A DNA stretch of 64,000 nucleotides, taken from Mytilisepta virgata (lineage: Eukaryota > Mollusca > Bivalvia > Mytilida > Mytilidae). Positions 55,541 through 64,000 of the stretch are shown in pieces. The stretch is from assembly GCA_028015205.1 (NCBI GenBank), contig CM051518.1, forward strand, positions 53,616,372 to 53,680,371, in the 5' to 3' direction. Both the position numbers and the translations under genes were made by a program. The notes under the pieces are model-generated. The model worked only from the letters and a program-made list of their open reading frames with translations. It did no database searches and was not told the DNA's origin. Numbering within the stretch: the stretch's first letter is position 1; each line of letters begins with the position of its first letter.

Positions 55541-57277
55541 AATCAGAGTCATAACTACCGATTTAGTATATACTAACAACACTAAAATCAATACATTCAT
55601 TGTATAATAGAATTTCAGATGAATTGATAAATATTTTACATACCTTCTTGGGAACAATTATTTTTTATCAGATAATAAGAGGAAAATATTTAATATTTTA
55701 CTACTGACTATCAAAATCAGAGAAGTTGTTTTTCTATGTAATATATTTCATACACAAAAATTTATAGAATACTAGACATTGAACCTGCGCGGGTGCGGGA
55801 AAATAACCATTTTTTTTTGTGGTGGCCATATTGACTATAAAAAGTTGTTGCGGCAATGTTATTCATGGAACAGGAACTCAATATGGATGTTGTGTTGGCT
55901 TCCCATAAACTTTCTTGTCAAGTAGGTGGTATCAACTGATAGTTTCATGTCTATATATGATGTAGTATTCCAGAAATGGATGTTAATGCAAACTTTAACC
56001 AAAGTTAATGAAGCGTGAAATGTAGGCCAACGCGACCCAATTGTCATATGCGGCTGTTCGTTACTACCGAAGATGTATCCACTGATGAAGTAGACTGTAT
56101 GCCACGTAGAATTACCAAAATGGAACTTAAGGTTCCATCAAAGTCAAAATCTATGACGAAAACACAACCACATAAATTGTCAATATTTTTATTGTTAAAA
56201 TTAATTCTGAACTGGAACTTGATGAAAAGTTCATTTAATACACATTTCATAGTGCATTACATTTTTCCTTCAGAATAAATATGAAAGTAAACATTTCCTT
56301 AGTGGCAGATGAATTTTTCAAAAGATGCCGTGAGTTTGGTAGTCAGAGCAATTTTTTGGAAAATAATTGTTCCAATTGTTCCATTGCCATCATGGGCAGG
56401 GGAAGTGAGGCTTAATTCACAAATATATCCAATAATCAGACGATAAAAGCATTTTTAGTGTGTGGCTGCGTGTGCTGTCCACGTTTATATTTATCAAAGA
56501 TGTCCGAGAAAAATTTCGCCGTTAATAATAAAGATGACCATTTGTTAAAAATATTTTTATCTAGGGCTTACAGAGAATTGTATGGTAGAGATATATTTAA
56601 ACAGGTCAAATAACAAATAATGTGAAAATAGTTAATGGTTTGTGTTATCACTTTGTGCAAGGTAAACATCCGAGCAATCCAAAAAACAGTTAGGAATTCC
56701 TCTGAACTTTATTCGGCTAATTCGTAAATTTAGTATTATAGATGTGTTCATAATGTGCTCTTGGTTTTTTTTCAGGAATATAATTGTGAAGTTTGTAACT
56801 TATGGTTAAGGTTTATGATATAAAAGATTTTAAAAAATATTGCATTTATTTTACTGCCTATTTCTCTATACTTTTTTGGTATTGTTTAAAAAACTTATTA
56901 TTTTGAGCACTTCTGTATTATTTGCCCAATTTATACCTACGTGGCTAGTTATCTAACTTCCACACAAAGTTTGATTAATGTAAATTATGGCATTTTTGGC
57001 CAGGTTAATCTACTAAAAATATTGCTTATAGTATGGTGAATACATACTTGCCAACATATATATACCGGTAGGGAAAACCCTGAGAAAATCTGCGAGGGGT
57101 CTTTGGGCTGCTTAAGGTCCCAAGTTGGTCTAAGGCAAAGCCCTTATAGGGGGCTCAGGGGGCTAAGCCACCCAGCTAAAAATGAATTTAAGGTATTTAA
57201 AGGTTATATAATGGTGTCTCCACAGTAATTTGACATTCCTGGGTGAAAAATTAAGATATGATTTTTCTTCAATTTTT
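55541..57277. other. Unassigned region with repeat fragments
   Basis: No exon recognised. Contains a relative of the 9712-10270 array at about 56008-56045 and, near 57040-57180, a GC-richer stretch ('cttgccaac', 'gggaaaaccctga') that looks like part of another dispersed repeat. Confidence 0.35.
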
Positions 57278-59373
57278 ATACGACCGCAAAATTTTTGCGG
57301 TCGTATATTGGTATGACATTGGCGTCGTCGTCGTCGTCAGCGTCGTCGTCCGAAGACATTTGGTTTTCGCACTATAACTTTAGTATAAGTTAATAGAAAT
57401 CTATGAAATTTAAACACAAGGTTTATGACCACAAAAGGAAGGTTGGGATTGATTTGGGAGTTTTGGTCCCAACAGTTTAAGAATTAGGGGCCAAAAAAGG
57501 GCCCAATAAGCATTTTTCTTGGTTTTCGCACAATAACTCTAGTATAAGTAAATAGAAATCTATGAAATTTTAACACAAGGTTTATGACCACAAAAGGAAG
57601 GTTGGGATTGTTTTTGGGAGTTTTGGTCCTAACAGTTTAGGAATTAGGGGCTGAAAAAGGGCCCAAATAAGCATTTTTCTTGGTTTTTGCACAATAACTT
57701 TAGTATAAGTAAATAGAAATCTATGAAATTTAAAGTTTTGGTCCCAACAGTTTAGGAATTAGGGGCCAAAAGGGTCCAAATTAAACTTTGTTTGATCTCA
57801 TCGAAAATTGAACTACTGGGGTTCTTTGATATGCCGAATCTAATCGTGCATTTAGATTCTTAATTTTTGGTCCTGTTTTCAAATTGGTCTACATTAAGGT
57901 CCAAAGGGTCCAAAATTAAACTTAGTTTGATTTTAACAAAAATTGAATTCATTGGGTTCTTTTATATGCTGAATCTAAACATGTACTTAGTTTTTTTATT
58001 ATGGGCCCAGTTTTCAAGTTGGTCCAAATCGGGGTCCAAAATTAAACTTTGTTTGATTTCAGCGAAAATTGAACTATTGGGGTTCTTTGATATGACGAAT
58101 CTAACCGTGCATTTAGATTCTTAATTTTTGGTCCCGTTTTTAAATTGGTCTACATTAAGGTCCAAAGGGTCCAAAATTAAACTTAGTTTGATTTTAACAA
58201 AAATTGAATTCTTGGGGTTCTTTGATATGCTGAATCTAAACATGTACTTAGTTTTTTTATTATGGGCCCAGTTTTCAAGTTGGTCCAAATCGGGGTCCAA
58301 AATTTAACTTTGTTTGATTTCATCGAAAATTGAACTATTGGGGTTCTTTGATATGCCGAATCTAACTGTGCATTTAGATTCTTAAGTTTTGGTCCCGTTT
58401 TCAAATTGGTCTACATTAAGGTCCAAAGGGTCCAAAATTAAACTTAGTTTGATTTTAACAAAAATTGAATTCTTTGGGTTCTTTGATATGCTGAATCTAA
58501 ACATGTACTTAGTTTTTTTATTATGGGCCCAGTTTTCAAGTTGGTCCAAATCAGGGTCCAAAATTAAACTTTGTTTGATCCATGACTATTATGTCATTTT
58601 CTATTTTAATACGTTTATGGTGTATTCAAATGGGCTGTTATGGTTGCAAAGTATAAAGAAATGGGGGGGGGGGGGATTTGAAAACAAAATTTAGGGGGGT
58701 AAATGAGAAATTGGGGAGGGGGCAATTTTTTTCTCATTTCATATTTCATAAATTAAAAAGAAAATTTCAATTTTTTTTTTTGCAAAAAAAGGGTGGGGGG
58801 GGGGGTTACAATAAATTTTATTGTTTTGGGGGTTTTTTTTGGGAGGGGGGGGTCAATGTGCAACTTCATAGTGTATTGCACAAAAGCTAAAAAAGGGGTA
58901 AATTTTTTTTTTGGGGGGGGGGGGGGGGTGGGGCAATTCTCCACAGCATATTGTATTGCACAAGAAGCAAAAAATTGAATATAAATTCAAATCATATGAC
59001 CAATTCTAAGTTCTTTGATTTCAGTTATTCTGTGTCAGAAATCTATTATGTGTCAAATATTTCAAGAAATTTTCAATTGCACAGTATTGCGCAATACCAA
59101 GAAATTGATATGTGTGCCCAATTTTAAATTTTAAATTGGTTATTTCTGATTTATATATAAAAACAAATAATACTGATATGGTTTGAATAGGTAAATTAAA
59201 AATTTTTAAGTTCTTAGACAACATTCATTCTGTGTCAGAAACCTATGCTGTGTCAAATATTTATTCACAATCCAAATTCAGTGTTGTATCAAGCTTGAAT
59301 GTTGTGTTCATAATTGCCCCAACTATTCAAGGTTCGACATCTGCGGTCGTATCTAGCTTTGCCCAGCGGAGCA
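57278..59373 (+). mobile_element. Family B modular repeat, copy 2
   Basis: Same palindromic start at 57278 and same end at 59373 as copy 1; its 3' hairpin GCTTTGC-CCA-GCGGAGC keeps pairing through G-T pairs. The interior includes roughly three units of about 260 bp (57866-58570) and G-rich tracts at 58660-58930. Confidence 0.78.
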
Positions 59374-59374
59374 T

Positions 59375-59690
59375 TTTATTGGCTTATATCTCAAAAACTA
59401 AAGCATTTGGAGTAAAACTGACCAGGGTAAAAATGTTCGTCAGGTCAAGATCTACCTGACATGAAATTTTCAGACAATCTATCAACCCTTTGTTGGGTTA
59501 TTGCCCCTGAATTGTTAATTTTAAGGAAATTTTTCAGTTTTAGGTTATTATCTTGAATATTATTATAGATTAAGACAAACTGTAAACAGGAAAAATGTTC
59601 AGCAAAGTAAGATCTACAAATAAGTCAACATTACTGAAATCGTCAATTGACCCCTTTTAGGAGTTTTTGCCCTTGAAAGATTAATTACAT
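59375..59690 (+). repeat. Family A interior fragment equal to the empty LTR target
   Basis: Directly after the family B 3' end, sequence matching 17460-17587 joined to 24784-24960 (words 'cttatatctcaaaaactaaagca', 'gggttattgcccctg', then 'aattgttaattttaagg') runs without interruption. It is a paralogue of the region where the retrotransposon inserted. Confidence 0.85.
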
Positions 59691-59796
59691 GTAAACAGTA
59701 ATTATCAGTAAAAATAATGGTCCGACATATTGTCACAGACGTTAAGAGCATAACTTGAAATAAATTAATTGGTGGCTGTACAACTAAAATGGAGGG

Positions 59797-60150
59797 TCAA
59801 GGTCATTGAAAAAGTCTCTGGCAACCATATATATTTAGATTCAGGACCCTATAATATAGCTGTACAAGTCAATATATTATTGACTTATATATTTATATAT
59901 ATGACAGATATATTTGGTTTAGGACCCTAAAATTTATATGTTAAAGTCAGAATGGAAGGTCAAGAGTCAATGCCATTAAAAAAGTCCATAGCAACCAATG
60001 AAAAGGTTCCTAGCAACCATATATATTTGAGTTAAGGACCTTTTAATTTACCTGTATAAGTCAAAATGTTAGCCATTTAAAAAGTCCCTAGCAACCATAT
60101 ATCTTTGGGTTCAGGATTTTATATTTTAACTGTACAAGTCAATATTAAGG
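59797..60150 (+). repeat. Degenerate repeat with 'agcaaccatatat' units
   Basis: The words 'aaaaagtc', 'agcaaccatatatatttg' and 'ttcaggaccctataat' recur irregularly four times. No regular period. Confidence 0.45.
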
Positions 60151-60529
60151 CGAAAAATGCAACAGTATACATAAAATAGCAAAAATAATCATTGATGCAA
60201 GATCTAAACAAAAAGTAGAGATTCTGACTTTTTTTTAAAAAAAATTAATTACCCCTGCTATCTAAATTATGTAACATCCAACCATCTGCAGTACTAGCAA
60301 GTGGTCACGTTGTAATTAATCATATTTATTGGCTTTTATAGTACGTTTTATACACCAGTGTGTCAAGATGGATGGGGGGATTCATAAAACTGGTGTAACC
60401 CCACCGCTGTCAAATGTCTGCAACTAGTCAGACTATCCCGACTCTCTGTTGTGTATTTGTTTGTGCTCTTTTATGTTATTTTTTGTCCAGTGTTCTGTCT
60501 GTTGGGTGATGTTGATTGATTGGTATGTC

Positions 60530-60792
60530 ATTGACCTTTCCTGTTATCCATTTGGTGTTTTACACCATTTTCAGAACATTTGGCTATTTCACGGCAGCCA
60601 GTTTTTATTTGTGGAGGAAGCCAGAGTACCCTAAGGGAACCACCTACCTTTGGTAGGAAAATTGGCAATCCTTGTCAGAGTCTAACACACCCTGCCACAG
60701 GTGAGATTTGAACTCACAACCTTAGTGTTGAGAGGCTAGTGATCATTAGTAGTCATGACAAACTACCTAGACCACTAGGCCACAGAGGCCCC
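60530..60792 (-). mobile_element. tRNA-derived SINE
   Basis: On the minus strand the head reads GGGGCCTCTGTGGCCTAGTG (A box TGGCCTAGTGG) and, about 55 bases on, GTTGTGAGTTCAAATCTC (B box). The body continues 'cttcctccacaaataaaaac', 'tggctgccgtgaaatagcc', a conserved central part of molluscan SINEs as I remember them. The 3' limit is approximate. Confidence 0.7.
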
Positions 60793-60800
60793 CTGTTGTT

Positions 60801-60828
60801 ATCCCCCCCCCCCCCCCCCCCACCCCCC
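60801..60828 (+). repeat. Poly-C tract
   Basis: A run of C's broken by one A; potential G-quadruplex on the minus strand. Lies directly beside the SINE head. Confidence 0.8.
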
Positions 60829-60839
60829 AAGTTAAGATT

Positions 60840-61410
60840 CAGGTTCAAGGTAAATTTTCATGAAGGAGTTATGGTATCATCCTGAAATTTGTACATGTGT
60901 AGCATGTGATATGAACAACAGCATTTTGATGCAAAAAGGATGCTGTGACCTTGAAATCATAGGTCAATGACTTCGAATTTCTTCATGAAATTTCAATATT
61001 AGAATCCAGGTTCATGTTCAGGTTTAAGGTAGTTTTTCATGAAGGAGTTATGGTATCATCCTGAATGTTTGTACATGGATAGCTTGTGATGTGAACATCA
61101 GCATTTCGATGTGAAAAGGATGCTGTGACCTTGAAGTCATGGGTCATCAACTTTGAATATCTTTATGGAATTTCAATATAGAATCCAGGTTAAGGTTCAG
61201 GTTTAAGGTAGTTTTTCATGAAGGAGTTATGGTATCATCATGAAACTTCGTACATGGATAGCTTGTGATATGAACAGCAGCATTTTGATGCGAAATGGAT
61301 GCTGTGACCTTGAGGTCATGGGTGATCAACTTCGAATTTCTTTATAGAATTTCAATATTTGAATCCAGGTTAAGGTTCAGGTTTAAGGTAATTTTTCATG
61401 AAGTACTTAG
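60840..61410 (+). repeat. 179-180-bp tandem repeat, about 3.2 copies
   Basis: AAGGTAGTTTTTCATGAAGG and variants begin at 60847, 61026, 61205 and 61385. Units also share 'gatgctgtgaccttga' and 'gaatccaggtt'. Confidence 0.85.
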
Positions 61411-61799
61411 AGATAGTATTTCATCTATCGTATCTTTAGGGCCTTCAAAGTCAATAATACATGTATGCACATGTAATTCCATTTACTAAATACTTACATC
61501 ATTGGCGGGGCATGTAGTGTCCATTGGACACATATATACATGTTTATGAAGGCTTAATGCTGATTGATAAATCATTAAAGCAAGGTTAGATTTACCAGGT
61601 GGAGAAGTAAAATTTTCAACAAACATAGACGAGATGTATACTGATAGTACCTTGCAACTGGCGTTATCATGTAACTTTAAAAACTTGCCCAATGAACCAT
61701 TAAAATGAGTTCATAATAGAATTCTGTCTGAGACACACATTTGGATTTTACTGTAAACAGATTTTAAAACTTGAATTTACTAATTATGCTGATCAAATT

Positions 61800-61898
61800 A
61801 AGCACACCCCAAGTTGGATTTTAACTGACAATCCTCAGTGCCGACACTAGTTATCATTTGTACTTATGACCATCTAGACCACTTGGCCACTGAAGCCC
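61800..61898 (-). mobile_element. tRNA-derived SINE head, second copy
   Basis: The minus strand reads GGGGCTTCAGTGGCCAAGTG (A box), then GATTGTCAGTTAAAATCC in the B box position, with the same spacing as at 60530-60792. The body is not recognisable. Confidence 0.55.
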
Positions 61899-61899
61899 C

Positions 61900-62590
61900 A
61901 GAGTCAACTGTCAATACATGAACTGGTATTTATTGGTTAACTGAGCCCATATCACTCTGACACCTTAGTTTAGTTTACCATTGAAACAGTATTCTTCCTG
62001 GGCCCTTTTAAGCATCTTGGTATCGAGACACTATCTAATAATGAACCAAAATTTAATACAGGTCTTCTCCTTACTAATCTCTAACATATTCAGATTTAAT
62101 TTAAATAAGATATGAGATGTTTGTCAAAATGTAAAGAACACCAAATAACATTTATTTATGGTCACTGTGATCTTAACTTGACCCAGAAACATAAAAATCA
62201 ATACAGTTCTTCCCAGTACCAATGTCTTCTATATATTCAAGTTTGGTTTCAATAGGACGTGGGATGTGTTTCTTTTAGTACACTGTAACCAACTGTTCAT
62301 GCCTGCCTGCCTACACATCATCTGATTAATAAGTCTTAGTTAATGGTCTTAAAATTGTAAAAGTTTATTGACTGACATCCTTTTGTCTAGATGAACTAAA
62401 CATTACATGTATCTCAAATGATATTTTTAGATTGTCCATTAATTTACAATTCATAATATTCCATAAATATATTCATCCCCAATATTTTACAGCATTTGAA
62501 ATTTAAAAGTAATTTATTTAAAATTAATATTAGAAAATGTACATGTATATACACATTTGCATTTAAAGTTGACATTACATATTAATGCAG
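61900..62590. other. Region 3' of the SDE2-like gene, no other gene seen
   Basis: AT-rich sequence that should include the SDE2-like 3' untranslated region, which reads leftward. No other exon or repeat identified. Confidence 0.4.
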
Positions 62591-62809
62591 TTATTTCTTC
62601 TTGCTTGGTTTTGCTAGTAACGATTGTGGAATCTGATCATCCGATAGCCCTTTGACTGAGAAAAGTCTTTCAGCACGTTGTTCAAGATTGCCTCCACATT
62701 TCATTTTCCTTGCCATTAGTTCAGCTTTAAGTCTCTCTAAGCCAACAGCTTGTAGTTCTTCAGCTGAGCAATAACGGTCAAGGTCAACTGGTTCATCTTT
62801 ATCATTATC
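62591..62809 (-). CDS. SDE2: SDE2-like, terminal coding exon (SAP-like domain)
   Basis: 72 codons and TAA on the minus strand, with acceptor TTTTCAG just upstream (AG at 62810-62811). The product contains [18 protein letters not shown], then [18 protein letters not shown] and ends LLAKPSKKK. This closely follows the C-terminal SAP-like domain of SDE2, a nuclear protein with an N-terminal ubiquitin-like domain, linked in the literature to splicing and replication-stress responses. The related domain of SF3A3 has a similar CGGTLEERAERLFS core but is followed by more sequence; ending right after AKP plus lysines favours SDE2. Confidence 0.82.
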   Translation of the reverse strand, partial: DNDKDEPVDLDRYCSAEELQAVGLERLKAELMARKMKCGGNLEQRAERLFSVKGLSDDQIPQSLLAKPSKKK

Positions 62810-63045
62810 CTGAAAACCAAAATATCATAATAATTATTATTATATTTTTTGCATACCTAAGTATATCTTTAAACAAAAAAGAAAATGATCTTTTGAACAG
62901 TCGCAAAATGCACTGATGAAATATATGACTTTACACATTTTACCCATTTGCAATGTACTAGGTGCTGTTGACAAAACAGGATATACATAACCTTTAAGAA
63001 CACCTGATCACACTACTGGTTTTTACTATATGCAAACATACAAAC

Positions 63046-63463
63046 CTTGTTTAGATTTTCTGTATCACCTCCACCTGGTGGTACTTTTGATAATGATTCC
63101 AATAATCCAACTTGTTTCACACTTTCCATTTTACTTTGTCTACTGTCTTCAGAATGATCACCCATGCCAATATTGGGTGTCTTATTTGTATTTGAATTAC
63201 AATTGTCCTTTTGTGTAATGTTGTTACATGACTTGGTTTCATCATTCAATGTTTTTTTCTCCTGACTACTATCATTACTGGCAGATGAGCTCTCTTCGTG
63301 GTCTGATGAAGAATTGTCATTTCCTTGTGGTGAGCGATTACTTCCTTGTGATATTTCATCATTCTCTTCCTGTTGAGGTGATGAATCATCTTCCTGTGAG
63401 GATAATGAATTTGAATCTTCATCTGAATCAAGGTCACTAAGGTCATCAATGTCAATTCCTAAC
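63046..63463 (-). CDS. SDE2: SDE2-like, penultimate exon (acidic, Ser-rich linker), gene partial
   Basis: 418 bases on the minus strand, starting after TTTATAG and ending AACAAG before donor GTTTGT; it joins the terminal exon in phase 0 across an intron of 236 bases. It opens LGIDIDDLSDLDSDED, continues Ser/Asp/Glu/Gln-rich and ends VPPGGGDTENLNK. The incoming phase needs two bases from an upstream exon, so the coding sequence continues beyond 64000, where the ubiquitin-like and Sde2 domains should lie. The low-complexity content alone is not diagnostic; the call rests on the next exon. Confidence 0.7.
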
Positions 63464-64000
63464 CTATAAAGTCAATTTAAATCATTTAATAAATAATAAA
63501 ACTGTCCTCTGCTAGTGGGTACATTAAAAGGAAACACTCTTTCATCAAAATCCATTTTTAAAAATTTCTACTCAAATAAAACCTAAAAATGTCATTAGAA
63601 ACTGAAAAATTGTAAAAGAGCTGACTGAAACAAAAATCCCATGAAAAAGTTAATTAAGTCTACAAAGATGGTGTTATATATCAATCGAATACTGTGAAAC
63701 ACTAATTATTAGTGGTACACAATTTTTGTGGATTTTTTGGACAGATAAATCAACAAATTTAAGAACTCAATGTAATAATGATCTTTAGATCATTTTACTA
63801 GGATGAAATATCGAAATGTCCAAGTTAGTTACCAAAAATGCAAGATATGTGTTTAATATTCGGTGTTTATTTATCAAACAAAGTTGTCTAGCATTTTTTG
63901 AAGAGTAGAATATTACTTTTGTGAAAGGTAGAATATAAGAACAAGTCAACCACTGACAAAAAAAGAAATATTTCAATATGTGTTAACTTTATATATTTTT
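63464..64000 (-). other. SDE2-like intron reaching the window edge
   Basis: No frame in this stretch fits the phase required by the exon at 63046-63463, so the next upstream exon is probably beyond 64000. Confidence 0.45.

Noticed and set aside
57867..58694. Recurring 85-101-codon frames with the same start, also at 32114-32344
   Set aside because: They repeat because they lie in the tandem units of family B; they have no domain features and are not supported as genes.
60700..60792. A functional tRNA gene on the minus strand
   Set aside because: A and B boxes are present, but the sequence does not close into a cloverleaf and continues into a SINE body.

Overview
The window looks like AT-rich nuclear DNA of a bivalve mollusc, most likely mussel-like. 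This is inferred from the density of modular repeats beginning AGCTCACCTG or ATACGACCGC with GTCC/GTCGTC microsatellites, from a MITE with ACTGTGGATTC ends, from tRNA-derived SINEs, from genes split by long repeat-filled introns, and from an intronless RING/B-box protein of the kind that is numerous in bivalves. No species can be named from sequence alone. No bacterial or organellar features are present.

Three host genes are supported. (1) 6849-9329 (+): a complete intronless 826-residue RING, double B-box, coiled-coil, beta-propeller (TRIM-like) protein with a clear TATA/initiator promoter that is duplicated in tandem. (2) 13372-50879 (+): an 11-exon gene assembled by eye, 543 codons with consistent splice phases throughout. 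It is a strongly divergent PiT/SLC20 (Pho4) family membrane protein in which several residues known to be needed for phosphate transport are replaced. (3) 62591-63463 (-): the last two coding exons of an SDE2-like gene, whose 5' part lies beyond the right edge.

The rest is mobile and repeated DNA, most of it in the introns of the PiT-like gene. Intron 1 holds a complete 7196-bp LTR retrotransposon (17588-24783) with 1273-bp LTRs differing at two positions, a 5-bp target duplication, a tRNA-Leu primer site and one 1462-codon gag-pol frame. Its enzymes are Ty3/gypsy type, but their order is protease-integrase-reverse transcriptase-RNase H, as in Ty1/copia: the Gmr1 arrangement. The gag C-terminus resembles a SCAN domain. 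The element sits inside an older repeat, and an unoccupied relative of that target lies at 59375-59690.

At least four repeat families (A to D here) share one plan: a palindrome at the 5' terminus, a GTC-rich microsatellite, an internal array of diverged units, and (in A, B and C) a copy of the 5' motif in inverse near the 3' end followed by a small terminal hairpin. They sit in T runs without obvious target duplication, which suggests rolling-circle Helentron/HINE-like elements related to bivalve 'pearl' repeats. Other elements include a 1400-bp TTAA-flanked transposon, several MITEs, foldback palindromes, an 840-bp element carrying about 33 GATATC palindromes, and tRNA-derived SINEs.

Region by region: 1-6700, repeats and unassigned DNA; 6705-9512, TRIM-like gene; 9570-13300, repeats and MITEs; 13372-50879, PiT-like gene with repeat-filled introns; 50880-57277, unassigned DNA and foldbacks; 57278-62590, family B copy, satellites and SINEs; 62591-64000, SDE2-like 3' end.
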